Source of the DNA: Shinella zoogloeoides
Lineage (GTDB): Bacteria > Pseudomonadota > Alphaproteobacteria > Rhizobiales > Rhizobiaceae
Length of the DNA: 64,000 nucleotides
Reading direction: 5' to 3'
NCBI RefSeq assembly: GCF_033705735.1
Contig: NZ_CP131130.1
Coordinates: forward strand, 3,174,001 to 3,238,000
Numbering within the stretch: position 1 is the stretch's first letter; each line of letters opens with the position of its first letter. Of this stretch, positions 46,857 to 57,304 are shown one piece after another. The notes beneath the pieces were generated by a model. That model was not told where the DNA came from, ran no database searches, and saw nothing but the letters and a program-made list of their open reading frames with translations. The position numbers were made by a program, and so were the translations under genes.

Positions 46857-48742
46857 GCGTTTGCAGTCCGGTCCATTGCTTCGGCGGGAAGACGCTTGAG
46901 ATAGGCAAGCAACAGCGTCAAAGCTGCCGGTGTCATGCCGTCGACCCGCGCCGCCTGTGCCAGATTCGCCGGACGTGCCGCGGTCAGCTTCTGCCGCAGC
47001 TCTATGGAAAGTCCGGGCAAGGCGCTGAAATCGAATTGATCAGGAATCCGTCGCTCTTCCTCGCGCCGTGCCTCGGCAATATCCGTCTCCTGCCGGTTCA
47101 TATAGACGGCATAGCCGGCCTCGATCTCGATAGCGTCCCGAACACGCGCAGAAAAAACATTCAGTTCCTCGGACCAAACAGCCGCAAGGCGCGCATAGTC
47201 TATATCGGGATAAGCCAGCAGATCATAGGCGCTGCGGCGCACGCCATCCTGATTGATGCGGATGCCATGAGAAGCAGCTTCGTTGGGCGAAAGTCGGAGG
47301 TTACGGAGACGATCCCGCGCCGCATCCATCTCGGCCGACCACGTAGCGAACCTTTCCTCACGTGCGGCCCGTACAAGACCGAGATCGATGCCAAGGGGTG
47401 TAAGACGAACATCCGCATTGTCCGCCCTGAGGGAAAGACGATATTCCGCGCGCGATGTGAACATCCGGTAAGGCTCGGTCACGCCCCGCGACGTGAGGTC
47501 ATCGATCATCACGCCGATATAGCTGTCGGTTCGGCTGAAGATGTGGCCCTCGGCACCAGCAGCGCGGCGCGCCGCATTGAGGCCGGCAACGAGACCTTGC
47601 GCTGCGGCCTCCTCGTAGCCCGTCGTACCGTTGATCTGGCCCGCCAGGAAAAGGCCCGGCTGCCGCTTCACTTCCAGGGTCGCCGACAATTCGCGAGGGT
47701 CGACATGGTCGTATTCGATCGCATATCCCGGCTGAAGAATGGCCACGCGCTCCAGGCCGGGAATGGTCCGGATGAAAGCATCCTGCACATCCGCGGGAAG
47801 CGAGGTCGAAATGCCGTTGGGATAGACCGTATCGTCATCCAACCCTTCTGGCTCCAGAAAGATCTGGTGCCCGTCACGCTCGCCGAACTTGACGATCTTG
47901 TCCTCGATCGACGGGCAATAGCGGGGGCCGACACCTTCGATCTGGCCGGAATACATGGCGGATTTGCCGATATTCTCTTCTATGATCCGGTGCGTTGCCG
48001 GCGTCGTCCGTGTTACCCCGCAGTCGATCTGCGGCGTCGTGATGCGATCCGTCATGAAGGAAAAGGGAACAGGATCCTCATCCGCTGCCTGTCGCCCGAT
48101 AGAATTCCAATCAATCGTGCGGCCATCCAGACGAGCTGGCGTGCCGGTTTTCAGGCGCCCGAGCGCTAGGCCCAGTCGTTCGAAGGTGGCCGAAAGACCC
48201 AAGGAGGGATCTTCGCCGACACGACCTGCCGGAATCTTTTCGTTTCCGATATGAATGAGGCCCCTGAGGAACGTACCGGTCGTAATAACGACCGAGCGGC
48301 ACATCAGGCGGCGCCCATCCTTCATGATCACAGCCGACACCTGGCCATTCACCAAATCGAGATCGAAGGCATCGCCCTCGATGACATCGAGATTGGAGAT
48401 AGCTGCGATCTCGGCCTGCATCGCCTCGCGATAGAGCTTTCGGTCGGCCTGCGTTCGCGGCCCGCGCACAGCCGGACCTTTTCGCCGGTTCAAGAGGCGA
48501 AACTGGATACCGGCGCGATCGGCAACGCGGCCCATGAGCCCGTCCAGCGCATCGACTTCGCGAACCAGATGACCTTTACCCAAGCCGCCGATTGCGGGAT
48601 TGCAGGACATGACCCCAATGGTCGACGCCTTGTGCGTCACCAAGGCGGTTCTTGCTCCCAGACGAGCCGAGGCGGAAGCAGCCTCGACGCCGGCATGACC
48701 GCCGCCGACAACGACGACGTCATAATTGCTGGTCTCTTTCAT
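46853..48742 (-). CDS. mnmG: tRNA uridine-5-carboxymethylaminomethyl modification enzyme MnmG
   Basis: MnmG (GidA) is the FAD protein that with MnmE makes cmnm5U34 at the wobble position of certain tRNAs. The 629-residue protein starts at ATG 48742 ([22 protein letters not shown]), giving the dinucleotide fold [39 protein letters not shown] and [14 protein letters not shown] follow. The longer frame to 48796 would include a parS site and is less likely, since the region between is intergenic. It precedes rsmG with a 4-base overlap and is downstream of mnmE. Confidence 0.96.
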   Translation of the reverse strand: MKETSNYDVVVVGGGHAGVEAASASARLGARTALVTHKASTIGVMSCNPAIGGLGKGHLVREVDALDGLMGRVADRAGIQFRLLNRRKGPAVRGPRTQADRKLYREAMQAEIAAISNLDVIEGDAFDLDLVNGQVSAVIMKDGRRLMCRSVVITTGTFLRGLIHIGNEKIPAGRVGEDPSLGLSATFERLGLALGRLKTGTPARLDGRTIDWNSIGRQAADEDPVPFSFMTDRITTPQIDCGVTRTTPATHRIIEENIGKSAMYSGQIEGVGPRYCPSIEDKIVKFGERDGHQIFLEPEGLDDDTVYPNGISTSLPADVQDAFIRTIPGLERVAILQPGYAIEYDHVDPRELSATLEVKRQPGLFLAGQINGTTGYEEAAAQGLVAGLNAARRAAGAEGHIFSRTDSYIGVMIDDLTSRGVTEPYRMFTSRAEYRLSLRADNADVRLTPLGIDLGLVRAAREERFATWSAEMDAARDRLRNLRLSPNEAASHGIRINQDGVRRSAYDLLAYPDIDYARLAAVWSEELNVFSARVRDAIEIEAGYAVYMNRQETDIAEARREEERRIPDQFDFSALPGLSIELRQKLTAARPANLAQAARVDGMTPAALTLLLAYLKRLPAEAMDRTANA

Positions 48743-48754
48743 ATACCACCTACC

Positions 48755-48770
48755 TGTTTCACGTGAAACA
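48755..48770. other. Perfect parS site between mnmG and mnmE
   Basis: TGTTTCACGTGAAACA is the full consensus palindrome, the only perfect copy in the window, 13 bases upstream of the mnmG start. It lies 26 bases from a second site. Confidence 0.95.
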
Positions 48771-48796
48771 AACCACGCGACTCGCACACGTTGCAT

Positions 48797-48812
48797 TGTT
48801 TCACGTGAATCA
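48797..48812. other. parS site overlapping the mnmE stop
   Basis: TGTTTCACGTGAATCA, one mismatch. The mnmE stop codon (48812-48810) is formed by its outer end on the - strand. With the perfect site it makes a parS pair spaced 42 bases start to start. Confidence 0.9.
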
Positions 48813-50135
48813 TTTGCCTATGCAGAATTCCGAGAAGATCACGTCAAGCAAATCCTCGACATCAACTCGGCCTGTCACCCTTCCCAGCGCCTGGCCCGCC
48901 AATCGCAAGTGCTCGGCTTGAATATCCAGACCTGTATCCGTCATCGAAAGCGCCGATGCAATCTCGGCGGAAGCCGCCTGCAAATTCTCCAGATGTCGCC
49001 GGCGGGTCGGAAGCGCCAAGGAAGATCCCGCTTCGAGATCGGGGAGATATCGGCTGATCGCATCCAGCAATTCTGACATGCCCACGCCGGTCTGAACAGA
49101 GATCGTAGCATCCACAGCGCCATCGGGCCAAGTCGCTGTTGTCTTGTCCGCCTTCGTGTGAACGCGAATGACCGGGCCGCGATAGGTACCAAGCCAGCTC
49201 GCCCAATCGCTCGTCGGCATATCCGAAAGCAGGAGGACGAGATGCGCCTCTTCCATGGAAAGACGTGTCCGTCGGATTCCTTCCCGCTCGACGATATCCT
49301 CGGTCTCGCGCAGGCCGGCCGTATCATAAAGCCGAACGGCAAAGCCGGAAAGATCGAGGTCGACATGCAGAATGTCACGGGTCGTACCGGGAATGTCCGT
49401 AACGATAGCGATGTCGCGCTTGGCCAGATGGTTCAGCAGGCTCGATTTGCCGGCATTCGGCGGACCGGCAATGACCACCTTGAGGCCGTCGCGCACGATT
49501 TCGCCGGCGCGAGCAGAGCCAAGATGGTTAATAATCTCTTTCTCCAGAATCCGCATATCCGCCCAGATCGACGATGCGACGGAGCCCGGCACATCCTCCT
49601 CATCGGCAAAATCGAGCTCCGCTTCGATCATCGCCCGCGCATGCGTCAACCGTTTCGCCCACGAATCGTAAAGTCGGGAGAGACCGCCGGATGCGTGTTC
49701 GGCGGCGAGGCGGCGTTGCATCTCGGTCTCGGCGGCGATCAGGTCGGCCAATCCCTCCACCTCGACCAGATCCATTCGTCCATTCTCGAAGGCTCGTCTG
49801 GAAAACTCGCCCGCCTCCGCGCCGCGCAATCCCTGAAGTTCGCCCAGAGAAGTCAGCACGGCTTTCACAGTGGCACGGCCGCCATGAATCTGCAGCTCGG
49901 CGCAGTCTTCACCGGTGAAGGAATTCGGACCGGGAAAAAAGAGAATGATTCCGTCATCCAGTTTCTCACCGTTGCGATTCCGAATCGAAAGCAGGGAGGC
50001 GCGGCGAGGGGATGGAACGCGACCGCACAGATTCGTGACAGCGTTGCGGGTTTCCGGGCCACTTATACGGATGATCGCGACGCCGGAGGGCAATCCGCCG
50101 CTGGAAAGCGCAAAGATCGTATCTGCAACGCGCAT
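48810..50135 (-). CDS. mnmE: tRNA modification GTPase MnmE
   Basis: MnmE (TrmE) supplies the GTPase half of the MnmE-MnmG complex that modifies U34 in tRNA. The 441-residue protein has the N-terminal formyl-THF-binding domain ([22 protein letters not shown]), a helical domain, and the inserted G domain: G1 [13 protein letters not shown]2/G3 [12 protein letters not shown] and [13 protein letters not shown]4 HTKAD. The invariant C-terminus ends FCIGK, with the Cys required for modification. A parS site overlaps its stop. It lies upstream of mnmG on the same strand. Confidence 0.96.
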   Translation of the reverse strand: MRVADTIFALSSGGLPSGVAIIRISGPETRNAVTNLCGRVPSPRRASLLSIRNRNGEKLDDGIILFFPGPNSFTGEDCAELQIHGGRATVKAVLTSLGELQGLRGAEAGEFSRRAFENGRMDLVEVEGLADLIAAETEMQRRLAAEHASGGLSRLYDSWAKRLTHARAMIEAELDFADEEDVPGSVASSIWADMRILEKEIINHLGSARAGEIVRDGLKVVIAGPPNAGKSSLLNHLAKRDIAIVTDIPGTTRDILHVDLDLSGFAVRLYDTAGLRETEDIVEREGIRRTRLSMEEAHLVLLLSDMPTSDWASWLGTYRGPVIRVHTKADKTTATWPDGAVDATISVQTGVGMSELLDAISRYLPDLEAGSSLALPTRRRHLENLQAASAEIASALSMTDTGLDIQAEHLRLAGQALGRVTGRVDVEDLLDVIFSEFCIGK

Positions 50136-50204
50136 GGTAAAAACATTCCGGATGCGAATCGAAGAGGTTCGTTACGGACAAGAATCGATTCTGGGTCTTC
50201 AAAC

Positions 50205-50234
50205 GAAAATGGCCCCGTCTTGCGACGGGACCAT
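50205..50234 (-). terminator. Terminator of rho
   Basis: ATGGCCCCGTC (50209-50219) pairs with GACGGGACCAT (50224-50234) with one mismatch around TTGC. On the - strand the stem is followed by TTTCG-TTTG, a usable U-run. Confidence 0.7.
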
Positions 50235-50261
50235 GGCTGTCTTCACCAAGGCGAACCTCGG

Positions 50262-51527
50262 TCAGGTGTTCATCGAGTCGAAGAAATCGCCGTTGTTCTT
50301 GGTCTGCTTCAGCTTGTCGATCAGGAACTCGATCGCATCGGTTGTTCCCATCGGGGCGAGGATACGGCGCAGGACGAAGATCTTCTGCAGGTCCTGGCGC
50401 GGCACGAGGAGATCCTCCTTGCGCGTGCCGGACTTGAGGATGTCCATCGCCGGGAAGATGCGCTTGTCGGCGACCTTGCGGTCGAGCACGATTTCCGAGT
50501 TGCCGGTGCCCTTGAACTCTTCGAAGATCACTTCGTCCATGCGGCTGCCGGTATCGATGAGCGCGGTCGCGATGATCGTCAGCGATCCGCCTTCCTCGAT
50601 GTTGCGGGCGGCGCCGAAGAAGCGCTTCGGGCGCTGCAGCGCGTTGGCGTCGACACCGCCGGTCAGGACCTTGCCCGAAGACGGAACGACCGTGTTGTAG
50701 GCGCGGCCGAGGCGGGTGATGGAATCGAGCAGGATGACCACGTCGCGGCCATGCTCGACGAGGCGCTTGGCCTTCTCGATGACCATTTCGGCGACCTGGA
50801 CGTGGCGCGTCGCCGGCTCGTCGAAGGTCGAGGAAACCACTTCGCCCTTCACCGACCGCTGCATGTCCGTCACTTCTTCCGGACGCTCGTCGATCAGCAG
50901 GACGATGAGATAACATTCCGGATGGTTCGCGGTGATCGAATGGGCGATGTTCTGCAGGAGAACCGTCTTACCCGTGCGCGGCGGTGCAACGATCAGGGCG
51001 CGCTGGCCCTTGCCGAGCGGCGCCACCAGGTCGATGACGCGGGGCGAAAGGTCCTTCGAGGTCGGGATTTCGAGTTCCATCTTGAAGCGCTCGTTGGGAT
51101 AGAGCGGCGTCAGGTTGTCGAAATGGACCTTGTGGCGGATCTTTTCCGGATCGTCGAAATTGATCGTGTTGACCTTGAGGAGGGCGAAGTAGCGCTCGCC
51201 TTCCTTGGGGCCGCGGATCGGGCCTTCGACGGTATCGCCGGTCTTCAGCGAGAAGCGGCGGATCTGCGAGGGCGAGATGTAGATATCGTCCGGGCCGGGC
51301 AGGTAGTTGGCGTTCGCCGAGCGCAGGAAGCCGAAGCCGTCCTGCAGCACTTCCACGACGCCTTCGCCGATGATCTCGACGTCCTGCGAGGCCAGCATCT
51401 TGAGGATGGCAAACATGAGCTCCTGCTTGCGCATCGTGCTCGCGTTCTCGACCTCGAGTGATTCGGCAAAGGCGAGGAGGTCGGTCGGAGTCTTGTTCTT
51501 GAGGTCTTGTAGCTTCATTTCGGCCAT
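50262..51527 (-). CDS. rho: Transcription termination factor Rho
   Basis: Rho is the hexameric RNA helicase that ends untranslated transcripts. The 421-residue protein has the N-terminal RNA-binding domain ([25 protein letters not shown] region), the Walker A motif [14 protein letters not shown], the Q/R-loop regions and Walker [14 protein letters not shown]. The conserved C-terminus ends [11 protein letters not shown]. It starts at ATG 51527 behind a predicted promoter and has a 186-base leader, consistent with rho autoregulation by its own product in other bacteria. It lies between mnmE and hemJ. Confidence 0.97.
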   Translation of the reverse strand: MAEMKLQDLKNKTPTDLLAFAESLEVENASTMRKQELMFAILKMLASQDVEIIGEGVVEVLQDGFGFLRSANANYLPGPDDIYISPSQIRRFSLKTGDTVEGPIRGPKEGERYFALLKVNTINFDDPEKIRHKVHFDNLTPLYPNERFKMELEIPTSKDLSPRVIDLVAPLGKGQRALIVAPPRTGKTVLLQNIAHSITANHPECYLIVLLIDERPEEVTDMQRSVKGEVVSSTFDEPATRHVQVAEMVIEKAKRLVEHGRDVVILLDSITRLGRAYNTVVPSSGKVLTGGVDANALQRPKRFFGAARNIEEGGSLTIIATALIDTGSRMDEVIFEEFKGTGNSEIVLDRKVADKRIFPAMDILKSGTRKEDLLVPRQDLQKIFVLRRILAPMGTTDAIEFLIDKLKQTKNNGDFFDSMNT

Positions 51528-51647
51528 GAATGGTCCATGCTGCAGGTCATCGGGATGGGAAAAGGCGTGCGGGTCAGGGACGAACTGCGCGGGGTCTGGT
51601 GCAGCTCACTGAACGAATACACATGCCACGAAAGATGAGATGCGCGG

Positions 51648-51676
51648 AAAATAGCGGTTCCGGTGCCGGCCCGCAA
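51648..51676 (-). promoter_or_regulatory. Putative promoter of rho
   Basis: On the - strand, TTGCGG (51676-51671) and TATTTT (51653-51648) are 17 bases apart, leaving a leader of about 110 bases before the rho ATG. Confidence 0.5.
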
Positions 51677-51713
51677 GGGGGCGATTCAATTTCGTCCGAT
51701 TTGTCGCGGCCAA

Positions 51714-52253
51714 TCAGAACGGCTTGACCACGACCATGATGACGATGAGGACCATCAGGAGGGCCGGCGCCTCGTTCCAGATGCGCCATTGCCGCCCGGT
51801 TTTCACGTTGCGGTCCTCCGCGAAAGCCTTCACCGCGCGGCCGTAATACTCGTGCACGCCGGTGAGAAGGACGACGAAGGCGAGCTTGGCATGCAGCCAG
51901 CCGCCCTGGAAACCGTAGACTGACCAGGCAAGGTAGAGGCCGAGCAGCCAGGAAAGGCCCATGGCCGGCTGCATGATCGTCCGGTAGAGCCTTCCTTCCA
52001 TCACCTTGAAGGTCTCCGACTGGGCGGAACCCACCGGCGCATCGGTGTGATAGACGAAGAGCCGCGGCAGATAAAGCAGCCCCGCCATCCAGGACATCAC
52101 GGCGACGATGTGCAGCGCCTTGATCCAGAGATAGAGATCTTCCGGCGGATGGAGGATGAGGAGGAGCGCCACCAGCGCAAAGACGGCGAGTGCCACCGCG
52201 GCCCGCAAACGGGCGCGGCGTCCGGCGCTCTCGCTGGTCTGCCGCTCGCTCAT
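51714..52253 (-). CDS. hemJ: Protoporphyrinogen oxidase HemJ
   Basis: HemJ oxidises protoporphyrinogen IX to protoporphyrin IX in heme synthesis, in the inner membrane. The 179-residue protein has about four transmembrane helices and the family's histidine pattern ([30 protein letters not shown], and [21 protein letters not shown]). It overlaps hemE by 4 bases, so two heme enzymes are coupled. A ~20-residue basic, polar N-terminal extension precedes helix 1. Annotation as HemJ rather than a CopD-like protein follows from the histidines and the hemE partner. Confidence 0.92.
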   Translation of the reverse strand: MSERQTSESAGRRARLRAAVALAVFALVALLLILHPPEDLYLWIKALHIVAVMSWMAGLLYLPRLFVYHTDAPVGSAQSETFKVMEGRLYRTIMQPAMGLSWLLGLYLAWSVYGFQGGWLHAKLAFVVLLTGVHEYYGRAVKAFAEDRNVKTGRQWRIWNEAPALLMVLIVIMVVVKPF

Positions 52254-53305
52254 TGCGCTTCCCCGCGCACGCGTGCCACGAGCCGCGTGACGTTTTCGGG
52301 ATCGGCCTGCGGCGTGATGCCGTGGCCGAGATTGAAGATCAGCGGGCCATTGCCGAGCGCCTGCAGGATGGCGTCGACCCCTTCGTCGAGCGCAGAGCCG
52401 CCGGCGACCACGCGCATCGGATCGAGATTGCCCTGCACCGGCCCGTCCTTCTGCAGTTCGGCCGCGAAGGACAGCGGCACCGACCAGTCGAGGCCGATCG
52501 CATCCGCCCGCGTCTCCTGCCGGTAGGTCTTGAGCTGAAGGCCGGCCCCCTTGGCGAAGGCGATGATCTTCGCCTGGGGCCTGCGCGACCTCACCGCGTC
52601 GACGATGCGCCGCATCGGACGGACGGCATAGTCGGCAAATTCCTTCTCGCCGAGCACGCCCGCCCAGGAATCGAAGATCTGCACCGCATCCGCGCCCGCA
52701 TCGATCTGCGCCACGAGATAATCGGCCGAAAGATCGGCCAGGAGGTCAAGGAGACGGGCGAAGGCCTCCGGCTCCCGGTAGGCGAAAAGCCGGGCTGGCG
52801 CCTGGTCGGGCGTGCCATGGCCGGCGATCATGTAGGTCGCAACCGTCCAGGGCGCTCCACAGAAGCCGAGCAGGGCCGTTTCCCCGGGGAGGGCCTGCCG
52901 GATGCGGCCAACCGCTTCCAGGACGGGTCTGAGGTGATCCTGAACGCCATCCTCCTTCAGAGCGAAGATGGCATCGGCGTCGATCGGGTCCATGCGCGGC
53001 CCATGGCCTTCCTCGAAGCGGACATTGCGCTTCAGGGCATCGGGGATGACGAGGATGTCGGAAAACAGGATTGCCGCGTCGAAGGCATAGCGGCGGATCG
53101 GCTGGAGCGTGACTTCCGTCGCCAGCTCCGGCGAATAACAGAGATCGAGGAAACTTCCCGCCTCCGCGCGCGTTGCCCGGTATTCCGGCAGGTAACGACC
53201 TGCCTGACGCATCAGCCAGAGGGGAGGGGGGGAAACCGTCTTCCCGTTCAGGACTTCGACGATCTTCCGGCTTTTCGCAGACACCGCTGGGGTTCTCCCA
53301 ATCAT
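52250..53305 (-). CDS. hemE: Uroporphyrinogen decarboxylase
   Basis: HemE decarboxylates uroporphyrinogen III to coproporphyrinogen III in heme synthesis. The 351-residue protein has the signatures [36 protein letters not shown] and [16 protein letters not shown]. It overlaps hemJ by 4 bases, and its start lies at the left edge of the putative oriC. The hemE-oriC arrangement is a well-known landmark of alphaproteobacterial chromosomes, and this gene's leftward orientation fits replication away from oriC. Confidence 0.97.
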   Translation of the reverse strand: MIGRTPAVSAKSRKIVEVLNGKTVSPPPLWLMRQAGRYLPEYRATRAEAGSFLDLCYSPELATEVTLQPIRRYAFDAAILFSDILVIPDALKRNVRFEEGHGPRMDPIDADAIFALKEDGVQDHLRPVLEAVGRIRQALPGETALLGFCGAPWTVATYMIAGHGTPDQAPARLFAYREPEAFARLLDLLADLSADYLVAQIDAGADAVQIFDSWAGVLGEKEFADYAVRPMRRIVDAVRSRRPQAKIIAFAKGAGLQLKTYRQETRADAIGLDWSVPLSFAAELQKDGPVQGNLDPMRVVAGGSALDEGVDAILQALGNGPLIFNLGHGITPQADPENVTRLVARVRGEAQ

Positions 53306-53691
53306 GAAATAATCTCTTTTGAAAAGGTTTCTATTTCTTAGAGTCGGTGACTATCAAGGATTAAATCCTGTCCACAAAATCCCCGTCCCGACGCGGAACG
53401 GTTGGAAAAGACAAAGTTCGCGAAGACTTTTGCGGCGCAAATCCGGCAAATCCGGATTCGCGCTTTTGAATCAAAGAGATTCGCGAGGCGCCTGAAAGTC
53501 CCTTCCTGTGGACAGCTTGTGGACAAGCGCGACACTATGACGTGGCCATGAGTCTTGTCCACAGCATCGGGTAATCCGTTTCCCGCTGTTTGCCGATTGT
53601 GGAAAAACCGGCACTTATCCTCTTGCCTCCGTGGCCCTCCCGTTTTTAGCTCACGCTTGTCCCGGGTCATCAACAGGGGCCGGAGGATATT
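53306..53691. other. Putative chromosomal replication origin (oriC)
   Basis: A 386-base gene-free stretch between hemE (-) and the PPDK-regulatory gene (+), the place of oriC in Caulobacter and rhizobia. It holds six DnaA-box-like 9-mers: 53368-53376, 53507-53515, 53518-53526, 53555-53563, 53598-53606 and 53691-53699 (TTGTCCACA twice, others TTTTCCACA or CTGTCCACA types). Also present are five GANTC methylation sites (53341, 53455, 53468, 53478, 53550), a tandem 9-mer CAAATCCGG at 53438-53455, and an AT-rich 40-base stretch near 53301-53341 that could unwind. I found no full CtrA box (TTAA-N7-TTAA). Confidence 0.85.
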
Positions 53692-54513
53692 GTGGAAAGC
53701 ACCAAAAACTACTTTCATCTGCACCTCATTTCGGACTCGACGGGCGAGACTCTCATTGCTGCCGGGCGGGCCGCCGCGGCACAGTTCCAGTCTTCCCAGG
53801 CGCTGGAGCACGTCTATCCCTTGGTGCGCAATCGCAAGCAGCTGATGCCGGTGCTCGATGCCATCGACGGGGCGCCGGGCATCGTGCTCTATACGGTCGT
53901 CGACCGGGAACTGTCGGAGATCATCGACCAGCGCTGCCGCGAAATGGGGGTGCCATGCGTTTCCGTGCTGGAGCCGGTGATCGAGATCTTCCAGTCCTAT
54001 CTCGGCGCCCCCTCGCGCCGGCGGGTCGGGGCGCAGCATGTGATGAACGCGGAATATTTCGCGCGCATCGAGGCGCTGAATTTCACGATGGATCATGACG
54101 ACGGCCAGTTGCCGGCCGATCTCGACGAGGCGGATGTCATCCTTATCGGCATCAGCCGCACCTCGAAGACGCCGACCAGCATCTATCTCGCCAATCGCGG
54201 CATCAAGACCGCCAATGTGCCCATCGTGCTCGGCGTGCCGCTGCCGGAACGGCTGTCGGCGGCGACGAAACCGCTGATCGTCGGCCTCATCGCCACGACC
54301 GACCGCATCGCCCAGGTCCGGCAGAACCGGATATTGGGTCAGACACAGGAGTTTCGCGGCGACGACTATATCGACAGGGCACAGATTTCCGAGGAGCTGA
54401 AATATGCCCGCGCCATCTGCGCGCGTAACAACTGGCCGGTGATCGATGTCACCCGCCGCTCCATCGAGGAAACGGCCGCCGCCATCGTTGCTCTTCGCCC
54501 CAAGCTTCGTTAA
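53692..54513 (+). CDS. Pyruvate, phosphate dikinase regulatory protein (DUF299/PPSR kinase-phosphorylase)
   Basis: This bifunctional protein phosphorylates and dephosphorylates a Thr of pyruvate, phosphate dikinase, or of PEP synthase in gammaproteobacteria, switching it off and on. The 273-residue protein has the N-terminal [14 protein letters not shown] and the P-loop-like [15 protein letters not shown]. It starts at GTG 53692 with GGAGGAT upstream, right at the oriC edge, and the start overlaps a DnaA-box-like sequence. This is the RP001 gene of the alphaproteobacterial hemE-oriC-RP001 layout. The dikinase target is likely but not shown here. Confidence 0.9.
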   Translation: MESTKNYFHLHLISDSTGETLIAAGRAAAAQFQSSQALEHVYPLVRNRKQLMPVLDAIDGAPGIVLYTVVDRELSEIIDQRCREMGVPCVSVLEPVIEIFQSYLGAPSRRRVGAQHVMNAEYFARIEALNFTMDHDDGQLPADLDEADVILIGISRTSKTPTSIYLANRGIKTANVPIVLGVPLPERLSAATKPLIVGLIATTDRIAQVRQNRILGQTQEFRGDDYIDRAQISEELKYARAICARNNWPVIDVTRRSIEETAAAIVALRPKLR

Positions 54514-54537
54514 CCCGGAAGGCAACAGGAGATTTTC

Positions 54538-55134
54538 ATGACGCCGCTGATCCTTGCCTCGCAAAGCCCCTTCCGCCGCATGCTGATGGAAAATGCCGGC
54601 CTTGCCTTCGAAGCGCGCGCGGCGGAGATCGACGAGCGCGCGGCCGAAGCGGCGCTCGCCGCGCGCAATCCCACCCCGCCGGACGTTGCCGAGGCGTTGG
54701 CGATCGAGAAGGCGAAGGATGTGGCAGGCCGCAATCCGGGCGCACTCGTCATCGGTTCGGACCAGACCCTCTCGCTTGAGGGCCGGGTGTTTCACAAGCC
54801 GGCCGACATGGCGGAAGCGAAATCCCACCTCATGGCGATGTCGGGCCGCACCCATGCCCTGAACTGCGGCATCGCGCTGGTGCGCGACGGCGAAACTCTG
54901 TGGACCCACGTCTCCATCGCGCGGCTGACGATGCGGCCGCTTTCGGAAGGGTTCATCGACCGGCATCTTGCCCGCGTCGGCACACGCGTTCTCGCCAGCG
55001 TCGGCGCCTACCAGCTGGAGGGGGAGGGCGTGCAGCTCTTCGAGCGGATCGACGGCGACTATTTCACCATTCTCGGCCTGCCGCTTCTTCCGCTGCTGGC
55101 TAAACTTCGCGATCTCGGTGCCATCGATGCATGA
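54538..55134 (+). CDS. maf: Maf family nucleotide pyrophosphatase
   Basis: Maf proteins hydrolyse non-canonical or selected nucleoside triphosphates and influence septum formation. The 198-residue protein begins [22 protein letters not shown] (the usual SxSPxR motif), with the substrate loop [12 protein letters not shown] and the C-terminal [31 protein letters not shown]. The gene follows the PPDK-regulatory gene by 24 bases and its stop overlaps aroE by 8 bases. Whether it prefers dTTP/UTP or m7GTP is not clear; the SDQTL motif fits either. Confidence 0.9.
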   Translation: MTPLILASQSPFRRMLMENAGLAFEARAAEIDERAAEAALAARNPTPPDVAEALAIEKAKDVAGRNPGALVIGSDQTLSLEGRVFHKPADMAEAKSHLMAMSGRTHALNCGIALVRDGETLWTHVSIARLTMRPLSEGFIDRHLARVGTRVLASVGAYQLEGEGVQLFERIDGDYFTILGLPLLPLLAKLRDLGAIDA

Positions 55135-55984
55135 TTCACGTGAAACATCCGCCCGCCATGCCTTCGTCACCGGCTATCCGGTCAAGCATTCGCGTTCGCC
55201 GCTGATCCATGGCCACTGGCTGGAAAAGCTGGGGCTTGCGGGATCCTATACGCGGCAGGAGGTTTCCCCTGAAGATTTCGCCGGCTTCATTTCTCGCCTG
55301 AAGAGCGGTGAATCCGGCTTCGTCGGCGGCAATGTCACCATCCCCCACAAGGAAACGGCCTACAGGCTGGCCGACCGGCCGGATGCCCTCAGCGAGGAGC
55401 TCGGCGCGTCGAACACCCTCTGGCTGGAAGGCGGCCGGCTTTGCGCCACCAATACCGACGGCTACGGCTTCCTCGCCAATCTCGACGCGGCGGCGCCCGG
55501 CTGGAACCGGACGGACCGGGCCGTGATCCTCGGGGCAGGGGGGGCGAGCCGCGCGATCATCCAGGCCGTGCGCGATCGCGGCGTCGGCGAGATCCATGTG
55601 GTGAACCGCACCGTCGCCCGCGCGCAGGAACTGGCCGACCGCTTCGGGCCGAAGGTGCATGCCCATGGCATGGAAGCCCTTGCCGAAGTCACGAAGGAAG
55701 CCGGCCTCTTCGTCAACACCACCTCGCTCGGCATGGACGGCGAGGCGGCGCCGGACTTCGATTTCTCGCCGCTCGCAAGCGATGCGGTGGTCACGGACAT
55801 AGTCTATGTGCCGTTGGTGGCGCCGATCCTTCGCCAGGCGTCCGCGCAGGGCTTTGCCACGGTCGACGGTCTCGGCATGCTCCTGCATCAGGCAGTGCCC
55901 GGTTTCGAGAAATGGTTCGGCGTCCGGCCCACGGTCGATGCCGCGCTACGTAACCTCATCCTCGCGGACATGGAGACACATTGA
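55127..55984 (+). CDS. aroE: Shikimate dehydrogenase
   Basis: AroE reduces 3-dehydroshikimate to shikimate with NADPH on the way to aromatic amino acids. The 285-residue protein has the substrate site [27 protein letters not shown] (catalytic Lys) and the NADP Rossmann loop [17 protein letters not shown] 55127 overlaps maf by 8 bases. A parS site (55132-55147) lies over codons 3-7, encoding Ser-Arg-Glu-Thr, so the N-terminus is constrained by parS. coaE follows with a TGATG overlap. Confidence 0.96.
   Translation: MHDSRETSARHAFVTGYPVKHSRSPLIHGHWLEKLGLAGSYTRQEVSPEDFAGFISRLKSGESGFVGGNVTIPHKETAYRLADRPDALSEELGASNTLWLEGGRLCATNTDGYGFLANLDAAAPGWNRTDRAVILGAGGASRAIIQAVRDRGVGEIHVVNRTVARAQELADRFGPKVHAHGMEALAEVTKEAGLFVNTTSLGMDGEAAPDFDFSPLASDAVVTDIVYVPLVAPILRQASAQGFATVDGLGMLLHQAVPGFEKWFGVRPTVDAALRNLILADMETH
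55132..55147. other. parS site within the start of aroE
   Basis: TGATTCACGTGAAACA, one mismatch. It is 1.4 kb right of oriC, the only site on that side, and reads Asp-Ser-Arg-Glu-Thr in aroE. Confidence 0.88.
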
Positions 55985-56574
55985 TGATCGTTCTCGGCCT
56001 CACCGGATCGATCGGAACCGGCAAGTCGACGACGGCCGCGATGTTCCGCGATTTCGGCGTGCCGGTGCACGATGCCGATGCGACGGTGCACGATCTCTAC
56101 CGCGCCGAGGCGGTGGCGCCGGTGGCCGCGCTCTTCCCGGAAGCACTGGAGAACGGCATCATCGACCGCAAGGCGCTTTCCGCCGTTCTCGCACGATCCC
56201 CGGAACGGTTCGGCGAACTGGAGGCGGTCATCCATCCGCTTGTCCGGGCACGGGAAACGGCCTTTCTCGATGCCGAGCGCCGGAATGGCGCGCCGCTCGT
56301 TCTGCTCGATATCCCGCTTCTCTATGAAACGGGCGGTGAAAAGCGGGTGGACAAGGTCGTCGTCGTCACCTGCGATCCGCAGGTTCAGCGGGAGCGCGTC
56401 CTTGCGCGGCCGGGCATGACGGAGGAGAAATTCCAGCTCATCCTCTCGCGCCAGATGCCGGATGCGGAAAAGCGGCGGCGGGCCGATTTCATCATCGATA
56501 CGGGCCGGGGGCTTGATGCGGCGCGCGAACAGGTGGAAGAGATAATCGCAAAACTGACGAAACGGCGGGACTGA
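55984..56574 (+). CDS. coaE: Dephospho-CoA kinase
   Basis: CoaE catalyses the last step of coenzyme A synthesis, phosphorylating dephospho-CoA. The 196-residue protein has the P-loop [17 protein letters not shown], the [10 protein letters not shown] motif, and [27 protein letters not shown] 55984 shares TGATG with the aroE stop (TTG 55981 is a second choice). It overlaps dnaQ by the same TGATG device. The maf-aroE-coaE-dnaQ run is conserved to the right of alphaproteobacterial origins. Confidence 0.96.
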   Translation: MIVLGLTGSIGTGKSTTAAMFRDFGVPVHDADATVHDLYRAEAVAPVAALFPEALENGIIDRKALSAVLARSPERFGELEAVIHPLVRARETAFLDAERRNGAPLVLLDIPLLYETGGEKRVDKVVVVTCDPQVQRERVLARPGMTEEKFQLILSRQMPDAEKRRRADFIIDTGRGLDAAREQVEEIIAKLTKRRD

Positions 56575-57278
56575 TGCGCGAGATCATCTTCGATACGGAA
56601 ACGACCGGCCTCGACAATAAGCTCGACCGTGTCATCGAAATCGGCGGCGTGGAGCTGGAGAACCATTTCCCGACCGGCCGCACGCTGCACATCTTCATCA
56701 ATCCCGGCGACCGCAAGGTCCATCCGGACGCGCTTGCCGTCCACGGCATCACCGATGAATTCCTGCAGGACAAGCGCCCCTTTGCCGAGGTCGCGCAGGA
56801 GATCGTTGAATTCTTCGGCGATGCCCGCTGGGTGGCGCACAATGCCAATTTCGACATGGGCTTCATCAATGCCGAGTTCGACCGGATCGGCCTGCCGCCC
56901 GTTTCCTCCGACCGGGTGACCGATACGCTGGCGCTCGCCCGCCGCAAGCATCCGATGGGTCCGAACTCGCTCGATGCGCTGTGCCGGCGCTACGGCATCG
57001 ACAATTCGCACCGCACCAAGCACGGCGCGCTTCTCGACTCCGAGCTGCTGGCCGAAGTCTATATCGAGATGATCGGCGGCCGGCAGGCGGCGCTCGGCCT
57101 CGGCTCGGCTGAGATGGGCCGCCAGACGCTGGTCGATGCGGAAGACGAGGTCGTCCTTCCGCTCGGCGTGCGCCCGCGTCCCCTTCCGCCGCGCATTTCG
57201 GAAGAAGAGCGCGCGGCCCATGCGGCCATGGTGGAGACGATGGGCGCCAAGGCGATCTGGGCGAAATACGGCGCCTGA
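56574..57278 (+). CDS. dnaQ: DNA polymerase III subunit epsilon (proofreading exonuclease)
   Basis: DnaQ is the 3'-5' proofreading exonuclease of the replicative polymerase. The 234-residue DEDDh protein has Exo I EIIFDTETTGLDN (DxE), Exo II WVAHNANFDMGFIN and Exo III HRTKHGALLDSELLAEVY. Its start overlaps the coaE stop. It is the last gene of the rightward oriC cluster, closed by a terminator shared with convergent secB. Confidence 0.96.
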   Translation: MREIIFDTETTGLDNKLDRVIEIGGVELENHFPTGRTLHIFINPGDRKVHPDALAVHGITDEFLQDKRPFAEVAQEIVEFFGDARWVAHNANFDMGFINAEFDRIGLPPVSSDRVTDTLALARRKHPMGPNSLDALCRRYGIDNSHRTKHGALLDSELLAEVYIEMIGGRQAALGLGSAEMGRQTLVDAEDEVVLPLGVRPRPLPPRISEEERAAHAAMVETMGAKAIWAKYGA

Positions 57279-57304
57279 ATCCGGCTCACGATCTTCAGAA
57301 ACAA

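Noticed and set aside
49158..51461. 767-codon + frame across mnmE and rho
   Set aside because: Antisense to conserved genes with intact motifs; high-GC shadow.
53306..53691. CtrA-binding site in oriC
   Set aside because: Only isolated TTAA half-sites (e.g. 53361); no TTAA-N7-TTAA.
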